The notes under the pieces: generated by a model
Database searches by the model: none
The model's input: only the letters and a program-made list of their open reading frames with translations
Told to the model about the DNA's origin: nothing
Program-made: the position numbers and the translations under genes
DNA from: Thalassobacillus devorans
GTDB taxonomy: Bacteria > Bacillota > Bacilli > Bacillales > Halobacillaceae
DNA length: 64,000 nt
NCBI RefSeq assembly: GCF_011761345.1
Contig: NZ_JAASRY010000004.1
Coordinates: 62,001 to 126,000, forward strand
Direction: 5' to 3'
Shown here: piece after piece, positions 17,951 through 26,293 of the stretch
Layout of the letters: every line of letters begins with the position of its first letter
How positions within the stretch are numbered: the stretch's first letter is position 1

Positions 17951-18018
17951 TGAATTTTACTAAATAATCGTGTATAAATTTTAATCACAGGAACAAACTA
18001 AGACCACATCAGCATTAA

Positions 18019-18090
18019 TGGGCTATAGCCAAGTGGTAAGGCAGCGGATTTTGATTCCGTCATTCGTTGGTTCGAATCCAGCTAGCCCAG
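18019..18090 (+). tRNA. tRNA-Gln (TTG)
   Basis: TGGGCTA/TAGCCCA acceptor stem, D-arm GCCAAGTGGTAAGGC, anticodon loop with TTG, T-arm with GGTTCGAATCC, discriminator G. CCA is not encoded. It stands alone, with its own terminator. Confidence 0.95.
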
Positions 18091-18103
18091 CTATATCATA
18101 GGA

Positions 18104-18149
18104 AAATGCCTTCGAATAGGTTAACTGTTCGGAAGCATTTTTCTTTTTT
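18104..18149 (+). terminator. Terminator after tRNA-Gln
   Basis: AAATGC-C-TTCGAA...TTCGGAAGCATTT stem and T-rich tail. The following stretch 18150-18320 has a C-rich patch (18198-18215) and no gene I can support. Confidence 0.8.
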
Positions 18150-18320
18150 GCTGTTTTATTATCTTTCCATTCGTGACGGGTCATCACTTTAAGTCTTTGC
18201 CCTCCCCCCGCCCTGCATTCTCCCAAAATGGCACAATACTCCTTATGATCAAAGTAATTTGAACAAGAAAGGTTTTTTTATATTTTCAATTTGTGTACGT
18301 TTTTTAACATTCTTTCCCTT

Positions 18321-18349
18321 TTGATAACAATGCATGTTGTTTATATTAT
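18321..18349 (+). promoter_or_regulatory. SigA promoter of the HTH regulator
   Basis: TTGATA (18321-18326), 17-base spacer, TATTAT (18344-18349). An inverted repeat AACAA-N6-TTGTT (18326-18341) fills the spacer and could be an operator. Confidence 0.75.
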
Positions 18350-18384
18350 AATGAGAGCAAACCTATTACAAGGGGTGACTGTCC

Positions 18385-19065
18385 ATGGAACAGACCTTGA
18401 AAATTACTAACGTGTTAAGTGATCCGACCCGCTTTCATATTTATGAGTTTATAGTAAAAAAAAATGCAGAGGTTACCGTCCAGGATATCGCAGAGGCTTT
18501 TGAAATTCATCCGAATGTTGCACGTCTCCATTTATCAAAATTGGAAGATGTCAATATGCTTCATTCACACACTAAGAAAACAGGACGCGGCGGAAGACCA
18601 AGCAGAGTCTATAATCTTTCCAAGGAAGTAGTCCAATTACATTTCCCTTTCAGGGATTATCAATTACTGGCTCAAATCGCTTTTGAGGCTTTTGCAGGTA
18701 TGGGGGAAGCCGGACAGGAAGCACTTTATACAACCGGGAAAAAATTTGGTAAAGAAATGGTGGAAAGGGAAGCTTCGCATGCAAGCCATTTAAATCGTGC
18801 TGGAAAATTAGAAGTTTTAAAAGCTGCAGCTGAAATGACCGGGCTCTTTCCGGAGTTCCACCACCAGACAGATGATACAATCGTTTTTACTGTAAACAAC
18901 TGTCCTTTCAAGGAAGTAGCCTCTTATCAGAAACAACTGGTATGTGATATGCATAGTCATTTTCTAAAAGGTATGTTTGAAGCGATGTTCCAGGATATTG
19001 TGTTAAAAGAAGAGCATAATATGATGGATGGTTGTGCAAACTGTTTATACAAAGCACAAATCTGA
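18385..19065 (+). CDS. HTH transcriptional regulator with C-terminal cysteine cluster
   Basis: A 226-residue regulator. Residues 1-80 form an ArsR/MarR-like winged helix (SDPTRFHIYEFI, then helix-turn-helix IHPNVARLHLSKLE and wing TGRGGRPSRVY). The C-terminal half holds Cys173, Cys187, Cys217 and Cys220, in NNCPF, VCDMHSHF and GCANC, resembling the SufR-type iron-sulfur-sensing regulators, although the spacing differs. A metal or Fe-S ligand is inference. The gene has its own promoter with a dyad in the spacer, suggesting autoregulation. It is followed by yqgY, which has its own promoter. Confidence 0.75.
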   Translation: MEQTLKITNVLSDPTRFHIYEFIVKKNAEVTVQDIAEAFEIHPNVARLHLSKLEDVNMLHSHTKKTGRGGRPSRVYNLSKEVVQLHFPFRDYQLLAQIAFEAFAGMGEAGQEALYTTGKKFGKEMVEREASHASHLNRAGKLEVLKAAAEMTGLFPEFHHQTDDTIVFTVNNCPFKEVASYQKQLVCDMHSHFLKGMFEAMFQDIVLKEEHNMMDGCANCLYKAQI

Positions 19066-19084
19066 CAATTTTCCGATGATTCAT

Positions 19085-19113
19085 TTTACATTCTTTAAGT
19101 AGTCGTTTATAAT
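19085..19113 (+). promoter_or_regulatory. SigA promoter of yqgY
   Basis: TTTACA (19085-19090), 17-base spacer, perfect TATAAT (19108-19113). Confidence 0.75.
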
Positions 19114-19153
19114 ATCTATGATAGTTTCATCGAAGAAAAGGAGGGGGAAAAGC

Positions 19154-19393
19154 ATGGATCGTATGTTCCGCGTGCTTGCCTTTTGGACTGGTATCTTTAC
19201 CGTCATGTTTTATGTGGGCGACATGAATGAATCGGCTTTATTATTCTTAGTTCAAACGGCTTTTTTCCTTACAGTAAGCTACTTAAAACTGTCAGAACGT
19301 ATGTATATGTACATATTCGGCGCCTACCTGACAGTATTTATGATTGGGTTTACGTATTACACCACTTTCATTTTACAACCAGGCTTCCACTAA
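19154..19393 (+). CDS. yqgY: DUF2626 small membrane protein YqgY
   Basis: A 79-residue protein with three hydrophobic segments covering most of its length, beginning MDRMFRVLAFWTGIFTVMFY. It matches the DUF2626/YqgY family, short Bacillaceae membrane proteins of unknown function. ATG 19154 follows GGAGGGGG; the frame is open further upstream but without a ribosome site. It is monocistronic between its own promoter and a strong terminator. Confidence 0.8.
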   Translation: MDRMFRVLAFWTGIFTVMFYVGDMNESALLFLVQTAFFLTVSYLKLSERMYMYIFGAYLTVFMIGFTYYTTFILQPGFH

Positions 19394-19432
19394 AAAAATC
19401 TGTTATCCTTAACCGGATAACAGATTTTTTTC
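19393..19432. terminator. Bidirectional intrinsic terminator
   Basis: AATCTGTTATCC-TTAACC-GGATAACAGATT stem between A- and T-runs, separating yqgY from the convergent methyltransferase gene. Confidence 0.9.
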
Positions 19433-19439
19433 TGGTTCT

Positions 19440-20525
19440 TTATAGAGCGGGAATAGACACTTTTTTAGCTTGTATAACCACATCGAAAGCTTCACTAAAC
19501 CCCTCTCCTGTTATCAAAGTACGAATAGCACGATTTTTTTTACTTTCTTCCGAAAATGGATCAGGATTGGTATGGGTAATCAGCTCATCCATAATTCCTG
19601 ATTTAAGGAGGAACTCATTTTGTTTAAGAATGAAACCGTCTTCCCATCCCATTTTCCTTCCGATTTCTTTCCACACATCCCAGTGCAGGTGATGAGTTAT
19701 ATCCATCATCCCAGGTGACTGAAGCACATCATCGATAAGCCGGTGCTGATAATACCCTCTAAGGCTCCCCTTTTTTCGAGCAGGATGTTGCCACTCCGCA
19801 TTCCTATAACCATAATCTACTGTCACAATAACTCCCTTATTTAACATGCTGTCCAGTTCCTTTGCAAATGTTACCATATAGCCAGGAATTTCCATGCGTT
19901 GACCTTCTTCTCTTAAAGGAAGATTGTAAGTCTTTACAAAATCAGCTAATGCCTCAGTCAATGGATAGGATGTTTCTATAAAGTCCTCATTTTCATCCAG
20001 TTCAATTCGGATTTCCAACGGTATACCATCCTTTATCTCCACCACTTTTACGGGCTGAGCATCCAGCCACTCATTGGAGAAGATGATCCCCTCGAAATAA
20101 GGGTTTCTGGCTTTGAATTCATCTAAATGACGATATAAAAATAAATGGGCGGTGTCTGTTCCTTCCTTAATTTTTTCACGATGATAGGGGCTTTTCTCAA
20201 TCAGATGATAGGTAAAATCTTTAGTTGTCTGGCTTAGGCGATTAATCACCTCACGGGCAAATGTCCCATCTCCCCCGCCAATTTCACAAATGGCTAATGG
20301 CATGTTCAGCCTGCTGCTTGTGTTATAAAAATAATCAGCAAATATATGGGCAAAAACATTATGGATCATACTGGAGGTGTAGAAATCACCTTCCTTTCCT
20401 ACCTTCTCCCCATCTTTTTGATAATAACCGTATTCCTCATGGTAGAGCGAGTATTCAATGAATGTATCATACCCAATCGATTGTTTCGGGTGGTCTTTTA
20501 TTAATGCTCTTAAAATGTCTTTCAT
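19440..20525 (-). CDS. MidA/NDUFAF7-type SAM-dependent methyltransferase
   Basis: A 361-residue protein of the MidA (DUF185) class I methyltransferase family. The SAM-binding loop is CEIGGGDGTFAREV (about residue 82), and IIFSNEWLDAQPVKV and IVTVDYGY are conserved blocks. Eukaryotic MidA methylates a complex I arginine; the bacterial substrate is unknown. ATG 20525 has GGGGAAGG upstream. It lies downstream of yqgX on the same strand, but a candidate small RNA gene occupies the opposite strand in between. Confidence 0.8.
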   Translation of the reverse strand: MKDILRALIKDHPKQSIGYDTFIEYSLYHEEYGYYQKDGEKVGKEGDFYTSSMIHNVFAHIFADYFYNTSSRLNMPLAICEIGGGDGTFAREVINRLSQTTKDFTYHLIEKSPYHREKIKEGTDTAHLFLYRHLDEFKARNPYFEGIIFSNEWLDAQPVKVVEIKDGIPLEIRIELDENEDFIETSYPLTEALADFVKTYNLPLREEGQRMEIPGYMVTFAKELDSMLNKGVIVTVDYGYRNAEWQHPARKKGSLRGYYQHRLIDDVLQSPGMMDITHHLHWDVWKEIGRKMGWEDGFILKQNEFLLKSGIMDELITHTNPDPFSEESKKNRAIRTLITGEGFSEAFDVVIQAKKVSIPAL

Positions 20526-20551
20526 TACCTTCCCCTTTGTAATTTACACTA

Positions 20552-20579
20552 TTGACATAGTGATAATATCGTTTATAAT
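20552..20579 (+). promoter_or_regulatory. Strong + strand SigA promoter in the yqgX-methyltransferase gap
   Basis: Consensus TTGACA (20552-20557), 16-base spacer, consensus TATAAT (20574-20579). A perfect inverted repeat CACTA-TTGACA-TAGTG brackets the -35. It points away from both flanking minus-strand genes, toward the terminator at 20641. Confidence 0.8.
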
Positions 20580-20585
20580 TACTTA

Positions 20586-20676
20586 TAGTAGCTTAACTTT
20601 TATCCCTAACCAACAAAAGAGCAGAGCACATCCCCCCTAAGATCCTTCTTGATTTTTCAAGAAGGATCTTTTTTTG
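20586..20676 (+). ncRNA. Candidate C-rich small RNA (~90 nt)
   Basis: The interval begins about 7 bases after a near-perfect SigA promoter and ends in a strong + strand terminator. No start codon with a ribosome site opens a frame of useful length. Two single-stranded C-rich patches are visible: TTATCCC near 20600 and ATCCCCCC at about 20629-20637. These could pair with Shine-Dalgarno sequences, as C-rich Firmicute sRNAs such as FsrA and RoxS do. I do not recognise the sequence as a known family; function is inference. Confidence 0.6.
20641..20676 (+). terminator. Terminator of the candidate small RNA
   Basis: GATCCTTCTTGA-TTTT-TCAAGAAGGATC perfect stem followed by seven T on the + strand only. 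On the - strand it has no T-run, so it is not a good yqgX terminator. Confidence 0.85.
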
Positions 20677-20682
20677 CCCTTT

Positions 20683-21309
20683 TTAAAGGCCCACGAATGG
20701 GTTCTCCCGTTTTTCTTCACCAATTGTAGTAGCTGGACCATGACCAGGATAAACTTTCAAACCTTCCGGAAGTGTAAACAATTGATTTTTAATACTATTA
20801 AGCAAAGTATTCATATCTCCGCCAGGAAGGTCCGTACGACCGATACCACGCTGAAATAATGCATCACCTGCTATGACGAATCCTTCCTCTTCAAAAACCA
20901 GCGACACGCTTCCTGGAGAGTGTCCTGGCGTATGTCTCACCTCAAACTTGAAAGAATCGATTTCCCTTTCACCTGTTTCGATCATTCTTTCTGCTCTCCG
21001 AGCTGCGACAGATCCCATTTGAAAAAAAGCTGATCCATTTAACTGAGGGTCTGACAACCAGTCAGCTTCCTCCTTGTGTACATACACAGGGATATTGAAT
21101 TGATCCCTTACCTCATCAACCGCGCCTATATGATCAAAATGAGCGTGCGTCAAAACGATAGCAACAGGTTTTAAATGACGTTTGGTGAGGTAATCAATCA
21201 ATTGCCTGCTATCTCCACCTGGATCAACAATCAGACAATCCTTTTCGTCATTAGATACGATATAGCAATTCGTCCCAAGCGGGCCAAGGGGCATTTGCAC
21301 AATTTCCAT
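20683..21309 (-). CDS. yqgX: Metallo-beta-lactamase fold hydrolase YqgX
   Basis: A 208-residue metallo-beta-lactamase fold protein of the glyoxalase II-like YqgX group. It has the metal-binding THAHFDHIGAV motif (HxHxDH), a later HTPGHSPGS, the aspartate in VIAGDALF, and a C-terminal PGHGPATT histidine. A thioester hydrolase role, perhaps on bacillithiol adducts, is likely from the family but unproven. ATG 21309 (AAAGGAG upstream) gives the conserved start MEIVQMPLGPLGTNCY; a longer frame adds 19 unsupported residues. Confidence 0.88.
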   Translation of the reverse strand: MEIVQMPLGPLGTNCYIVSNDEKDCLIVDPGGDSRQLIDYLTKRHLKPVAIVLTHAHFDHIGAVDEVRDQFNIPVYVHKEEADWLSDPQLNGSAFFQMGSVAARRAERMIETGEREIDSFKFEVRHTPGHSPGSVSLVFEEEGFVIAGDALFQRGIGRTDLPGGDMNTLLNSIKNQLFTLPEGLKVYPGHGPATTIGEEKRENPFVGL

Positions 21310-21481
21310 AAGCCTATTGACTCCTTTGCAATGTTTTATTAAAATTCTTATAGAATAACTCGACAAATTCTACTCCATACTATAAAATGTATGAGGAATG
21401 AAAAGGTTTTTACATAGCCATTATAACATCCAACGTTAAGCTATGGATACTACACAGTGAAGGGTTTAGGGGGTGCTGAGT

Positions 21482-21646
21482 TTGGTAACAGCTATCATTC
21501 TTTTACTAGTCGCAATTCTTTGCGTACTTGCCGTATTCCGCGAATTGAAAACGAAAAATTTCTTTGCAGTAATGTTTGCAGGAGCTTCAGCATTAATTTT
21601 CGGCTGGTTCTCTGTCATGACGATTTACGTACGGTTATTTGGATAA
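21482..21646 (+). CDS. yqgW: DUF2759 small membrane protein YqgW
   Basis: A 54-residue hydrophobic protein with two transmembrane segments separated by VFRELKTKNFF. It matches the DUF2759/YqgW family, unknown in function. It starts at TTG 21482 behind GGGGGTG and is divergent from yqgX, as in B. subtilis. Short, but the coding frame, ribosome site, terminator and context agree. Confidence 0.8.
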   Translation: MVTAIILLLVAILCVLAVFRELKTKNFFAVMFAGASALIFGWFSVMTIYVRLFG

Positions 21647-21653
21647 GATAACA

Positions 21654-21690
21654 CAAAACCTTGTCACTATTTAGTGGCAAGGTTTTTTCG
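21654..21690. terminator. Bidirectional intrinsic terminator
   Basis: AAAACCTTG...CAAGGTTTT stem with a T-run on the right and an A-rich left side, between yqgW and the convergent transporter genes. Confidence 0.85.
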
Positions 21691-21692
21691 TT

Positions 21693-22481
21693 TTATTTTT
21701 GCTGATTGCGAAGTTCCTCTTCATTTTCCAATAACTGATCATTTTTATTAAAGAAATAACGGTACATTGCCATGGTTACAAACATAGCACTTAATGAAAC
21801 GGAAGAAAAAATACTTAAGGAAATAACAAGCTGATATTTAATGGCCATTACCGGAGCGACACCCCCGAGAATCAACCCAGTCATCATGCCAGGCAGCTGT
21901 ACGAGCCCGATTGTTTTCAGACGATCAACATTCGGAATCAAAGCTGCGTTGAGTGTTTTTGTCACAATTAAGTGAGAAGCCTGGCTCGGCTTCGCTCCAA
22001 GGGACAGGGCCGCCATTAAGCGACCACTGTTTTCCGTGAATTCACTTTTCATCCGCTCCAGCGCAAGCCCCATTGCCACCATACTGTTCCCTATGACCAT
22101 TCCACTCATTGGAATTACTTCAGACGGGGTAAACGCTACCATATCAAAAGCCAGCCAAAGCGTTAATACACTTACTTCTACTATTATTAATCCAAGTAAA
22201 ATCACCAGGAAAGCATGAGGCAGCTCTTTTCCTTTATTCCATGCATGGAAGGTGGCTATGATAATCATAATAGACAACATCAATGGAATACCCATAAACG
22301 GATTCAGGTCAAAGAGGAAAGTCAATATGTAGCCGATCGCAAACAGTTGCACCGTCCCACGTATAGAAGACCAAAGAATGTCTTTGCTCATGCCCAGTTG
22401 ATAAAAATAAGATAGTGTCAATGGCACAAGTACAAAAATAACCAAAAACAGTAACGATTGATTAGATATTTCCGGTTCCAT
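21693..22481 (-). CDS. fetB: UPF0014/FetB-type ABC transporter permease
   Basis: A 262-residue membrane protein with about seven hydrophobic segments and the UPF0014 signatures WSSIRGTVQLFAIGYIL, MSGMVIGNSMVAMGLALER and GLVQLPGMMTGLILGG. E. coli FetAB of this family exports iron and protects against peroxide stress; the substrate here is inferred from family only. It is 11 bases downstream of the ATPase gene and is probably its transmembrane partner. Confidence 0.8.
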   Translation of the reverse strand: MEPEISNQSLLFLVIFVLVPLTLSYFYQLGMSKDILWSSIRGTVQLFAIGYILTFLFDLNPFMGIPLMLSIMIIIATFHAWNKGKELPHAFLVILLGLIIVEVSVLTLWLAFDMVAFTPSEVIPMSGMVIGNSMVAMGLALERMKSEFTENSGRLMAALSLGAKPSQASHLIVTKTLNAALIPNVDRLKTIGLVQLPGMMTGLILGGVAPVMAIKYQLVISLSIFSSVSLSAMFVTMAMYRYFFNKNDQLLENEEELRNQQK

Positions 22482-22492
22482 ATATCATTCTC

Positions 22493-23191
22493 CTAATCTT
22501 GTATGAATTCTTTCAACTCTTCTGTCTCCGGTTCTGTCAGCATGGATTCGATGTCACCATCCTCTTTAAGCTCGCCATCCATGAGGAATAACCCTCTTTC
22601 ACCAAGCCTTTTAGCTTGTTTCAAATCATGGGTGACCATAATCATTGTCAACTGATGCTCCTCGATCAGTCTTTCCAATACTTCTTCTATTTCTTCTGCG
22701 GTGCGATAATCTAACGCGCTTGTAGGCTCATCTAATAACAGTACATCAGGGGAGTTGGCCAATGTACGGCCCAGGGAAACACGTTGTTGTTCCCCACCAG
22801 ATAGCTGGTCTACATTTCGATTTAAATAACTCTCTGGAAGTTGAACATATTCCAGCAGCTTTTTAGCATCATCTGGATTCCATTCGCCGCATAATGAAGG
22901 CCCATACTTTAAATTATCTAATACTGTACCTGGAAATAAATTCGGGGATTGTAACAGCAGACCGACTTTCCGTCGCAACTGTGAAATTTCATATTCCGTT
23001 ACCGGTTTGCCATAGTAATTGATATCTCCTTGCTTAGGATCTCTTAATCGGTTGAACAAAAACAATAAAGAACTTTTTCCCGCTCCGGAAGGTCCAAACA
23101 AGATAACTTTTTCATTAGTGCTGATTTCGAAATTCATATTATGGAGGATATCATCACTCACATTTTGGAATTGAAAAACAGGATGTTCCAC
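22493..23191 (-). CDS. fetA: ABC transporter ATP-binding protein (FetA-like)
   Basis: A 232-residue ABC ATPase. Walker A is GPSGAGKSS (about residue 34), then Q-loop LLLQSPN, signature [13 protein letters not shown], Walker [13 protein letters not shown] and H-loop VTHDL. It starts at GTG 23191 with a weak GGTGA site. It pairs with the UPF0014 permease directly downstream, so an iron-export type transporter is likely. No Fur or PerR box was recognised upstream. Confidence 0.85.
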   Translation of the reverse strand: MEHPVFQFQNVSDDILHNMNFEISTNEKVILFGPSGAGKSSLLFLFNRLRDPKQGDINYYGKPVTEYEISQLRRKVGLLLQSPNLFPGTVLDNLKYGPSLCGEWNPDDAKKLLEYVQLPESYLNRNVDQLSGGEQQRVSLGRTLANSPDVLLLDEPTSALDYRTAEEIEEVLERLIEEHQLTMIMVTHDLKQAKRLGERGLFLMDGELKEDGDIESMLTEPETEELKEFIQD

Positions 23192-23284
23192 TTTTTCACC
23201 AACTTTCCATTAATAAGGTTATCCATCTTCATGCTTTTATGGCCGATTGTTTCTTTGTGCAAACATGATAATAGAAGATAATGC

Positions 23285-24157
23285 TTAGCTGGGTAATAGA
23301 GATAGCAAAACAATCGGTCGAACTTTATTCAAGATAGATGTATATTGTGATAGCGGCAGGGGATTGATTCCTTTTCCTACTTCTATCGTATATCCTTCCT
23401 TTCTATAGTTGTCAATAAACCAATCTTTCATTCCGGCATGGCTATCAACGGTACAAATCGGTTCATATCCACTTGCCCTTTGAAAATCTTCGACAACCCT
23501 CTGTGAATTCATCGGCTGTTTATTTTGATACCCATAGTAAATGACCTCACCCTGGGAATGAAAACCTAAGACTCTTTCTATATCATTGTTTTTTAGCAGG
23601 TCAGCCATTGCCTTTGCCTCAGGCTCCGTAAGAGGAGCATAGCCTGGAAAATCTCTGAATGATGGCTGCGCAGGCTTACGTTCCTTCTCAACCTCCCAAC
23701 CGGCAGGAAACTGTTTATTCAAATCTACTCCCCGGATATTTGCTTTCCATGAAGTGAAGGTTTTATTGATCTGGTTACAATTAAGAACAAGATCGGTATA
23801 CCCTCCCGCCTTTTCCAAGCCATGAATCGCCAAGTCCACACCATCCATATTAACCATAGGAACGACCTGCAGGGTGATTTGATCAAAGATCGTCCTCAAC
23901 TCAAAGCCTTCCAGTTCTCTTTCTTCTTCCAGAGCTTCCACCATTTCACCGAGGATATCCACTATAACTTTGGATGTTATCCACTCATTACCATGAAAAC
24001 CAGCATTCCAATGCACTAAAAAAGGTCCCTCTCCAACTGTGACGGAATAGATCGGCTTCTTTAAAACTGTCTCGCCAATAATTTCTAAAGTTACTGATTC
24101 AATGTACTTAAAATGAGCTAAATCATTGTAAAGCATATCAGAATCATATATTTCCAT
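23285..24157 (-). CDS. M14-family zinc carboxypeptidase
   Basis: A 290-residue M14 metallopeptidase. The zinc motif HGNE lies in NAGFHGNEWITS, the third zinc histidine in LGFHSQGEV, and the catalytic glutamate in YTIEVGKG near the C-terminus. Its relative YqgT of B. subtilis (gamma-D-glutamyl-L-diamino acid endopeptidase) carries extra N-terminal LysM repeats. They are missing here and no signal peptide is visible, so a cytoplasmic role such as peptidoglycan peptide recycling is possible. It sits between the fetAB genes and the LTA synthase gene. Confidence 0.82.
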   Translation of the reverse strand: MEIYDSDMLYNDLAHFKYIESVTLEIIGETVLKKPIYSVTVGEGPFLVHWNAGFHGNEWITSKVIVDILGEMVEALEEERELEGFELRTIFDQITLQVVPMVNMDGVDLAIHGLEKAGGYTDLVLNCNQINKTFTSWKANIRGVDLNKQFPAGWEVEKERKPAQPSFRDFPGYAPLTEPEAKAMADLLKNNDIERVLGFHSQGEVIYYGYQNKQPMNSQRVVEDFQRASGYEPICTVDSHAGMKDWFIDNYRKEGYTIEVGKGINPLPLSQYTSILNKVRPIVLLSLLPS

Positions 24158-24202
24158 TCCCCTATTCTCTCCCTTTTATTTACTGACTGCTTACTTCATT
24201 AT

Positions 24203-24233
24203 AAAAAAAGACACCCCAATGGGTGCCTTTTTC
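24203..24233 (-). terminator. Terminator after the LTA synthase gene
   Basis: GGCACCC-ATT-GGGGTGTC-type stem followed by seven T on the minus strand. Confidence 0.85.
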
Positions 24234-24256
24234 ATCAAAATTATACTGATTCAAAT

Positions 24257-26179
24257 TTATTGATCTGCTGACTTTTCCAATTCTTCTACTTCTTCTTTCG
24301 TTTGATGTTTGCCATCATCGAAGTTGTAGAAGCGAAGCAGGTCACCATAGATAAGACTGTCAGAGTATCCAAGCTCTTTCTCTACTTTTTCCTGGAAAGG
24401 TGCGCAAGGTGATTCTTCTGCTGTCTCCTCAATTGGTTCGCCTGTTTCCCGATCGTAACATACTTCGCTTTTGTAAACATATTCGTCCGTAACAAAGCTT
24501 CCATCACGCATGGCTATAAAGTCTTTGCGATCTTCAGCGAACATGTTAGTGCCAAACGATAGGTCGTTTCCTTCGTCGATTCCCATCAGGTGCAATAGTG
24601 TTGGCTTCACATCAATTTGACCAGTGATTTTATCATATTGCTTCCCTTTGTCATATCCAGGGATATGAATCATAAATGGTACACGCTGGTTCTGCACATG
24701 CTGATAGCCATCTATTTCTTTCCCCTGGAATTGACTCATCGCTTTATTGTGGAAGTCGCTGATACCATAGTGGTCACCCATTAACACAATGATGGAATCT
24801 TCATATAAACCGGCATCCTTCAGCTGCTGGAAGAAATCCTCTAATGATTCATCTGTATACCGGGCTGTCGGCATATAATTATTTAGTGTCCTGGAGTTCG
24901 AATCATACTTATCGATATTAGCCTTGTCTTCCGGTAACTCAAACGGGAAGTGGTGCGTCAAGGTAATAAACTTGCTGTAGAAAGGCTGATCCTGTTCTTT
25001 TAGATACTTAATCGATTGTTCAAAGAACGCCTTATCTTCCAGTCCCCAACCAAATGAATTCTCTTCATTCTCTTCAAAAGACTGCTCATCAAAAAACTTA
25101 TCATAACCAATATTGCCATACATGGAATCACGGTTCCAGAAACTCTTGTTGTTGGCATGATATACAGAAGTATAGTAATCTTCTTCATTCAAGATTTCCG
25201 GTAAGGAATTATATTCATTACTGGCATGAGTGAAATATACAGCCCCTCTAGGAAGAGGATACATGCTGTTTTCTACGAGAAATTCCGAATCAGATGTTTT
25301 CCCCTGTGCTGTCTGGTGATAAAAGTTAGGGAAGAAGATCGTATCCTTGCTCTCTTTTAAGTCATTCATAAAAGGAGTGATTTCTTTTCCGTTAACTTCT
25401 TCATCCAACACAAAATTCTGCATTGATTCTACTGATACAAATATAACGTTTTTGTCTTTAGCAATACCGAAAAGGTCAGTCTTTTCATCATTACTTGTAT
25501 TTTCACGCATATACGTTTCGATTTCTTTCACTTCGCTGCCATCAGCTAATACACGCTGTGCTTTTGTCTTGGTAGTCATTGTTGCATCGTATGCATGGTA
25601 GTTGAAAATTCCGATGTTTTTCACTAAATATTCGCGGTCGAAAGCACGAACGAACAACATTGGCCGTTCCATTTCAGCCAAAACGACATTGGCTGTCAAC
25701 AATAGAAAAGTAACAGCCGTTGCTGCAATCTTCCCTGCCTTTGGAAAATCAACAGCAAATCGTGTAGTGCGCTTACTCAAAAACCAAACGATAGCTATAT
25801 CCAGAAACAAGAAAATATCTGGCACGTGCATCAGTGAAAGCAAACTGCCTCCTAAATCAGCGGCATTGTTACCCTGGAATAGCACCGGGATAGTAATGAA
25901 ATCAGTAAAGTTACGATAGAATACTAGATTCAGGTAAAGGACCAATGTACCGATAACCATCGTCCACCGCAAATATTTCATCTGTCTTCTAGGCTTAAGC
26001 CATACACTTATGGCAAAAACCAGATAAGCACTTACAAATGGGTTCAAAAACAGAATCAATTCCTGCATTGTATTTTCAATAGAGAGGTTAAACATATATT
26101 TATAAACGATATATGTCTTCAAGCCAAATAATACAGTAGCAATTATAAATAAAGGTATTTTGAATTTTGATGCTTGCAT
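24257..26179 (-). CDS. ltaS: Lipoteichoic acid synthase family sulfatase-fold protein (YqgS-like)
   Basis: A 640-residue LtaS-family protein: five transmembrane segments in the first ~190 residues, then an extracellular sulfatase-fold domain. SVESMQNF and the catalytic threonine region QGKTSDSEF are visible, with metal-site MGDHYG near residue 465. It polymerises glycerol phosphate from phosphatidylglycerol onto the glycolipid anchor. Bacillus has several paralogues; by position this is the YqgS type, which may act as main or accessory synthase. ATG 26179 is preceded by GAGGAGG. A possible ECF-type promoter lies about 115-140 bases upstream. Confidence 0.9.
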   Translation of the reverse strand: MQASKFKIPLFIIATVLFGLKTYIVYKYMFNLSIENTMQELILFLNPFVSAYLVFAISVWLKPRRQMKYLRWTMVIGTLVLYLNLVFYRNFTDFITIPVLFQGNNAADLGGSLLSLMHVPDIFLFLDIAIVWFLSKRTTRFAVDFPKAGKIAATAVTFLLLTANVVLAEMERPMLFVRAFDREYLVKNIGIFNYHAYDATMTTKTKAQRVLADGSEVKEIETYMRENTSNDEKTDLFGIAKDKNVIFVSVESMQNFVLDEEVNGKEITPFMNDLKESKDTIFFPNFYHQTAQGKTSDSEFLVENSMYPLPRGAVYFTHASNEYNSLPEILNEEDYYTSVYHANNKSFWNRDSMYGNIGYDKFFDEQSFEENEENSFGWGLEDKAFFEQSIKYLKEQDQPFYSKFITLTHHFPFELPEDKANIDKYDSNSRTLNNYMPTARYTDESLEDFFQQLKDAGLYEDSIIVLMGDHYGISDFHNKAMSQFQGKEIDGYQHVQNQRVPFMIHIPGYDKGKQYDKITGQIDVKPTLLHLMGIDEGNDLSFGTNMFAEDRKDFIAMRDGSFVTDEYVYKSEVCYDRETGEPIEETAEESPCAPFQEKVEKELGYSDSLIYGDLLRFYNFDDGKHQTKEEVEELEKSADQ

Positions 26180-26293
26180 GGTTATATCCTCCTCAACCTT
26201 CCAGGTCTTTCATGTTTACATAAGCTTCACACGAAACACACCTGTATTTTACAATATCCATTTATCATTCATATTAAACCTATCTCTTAATAT

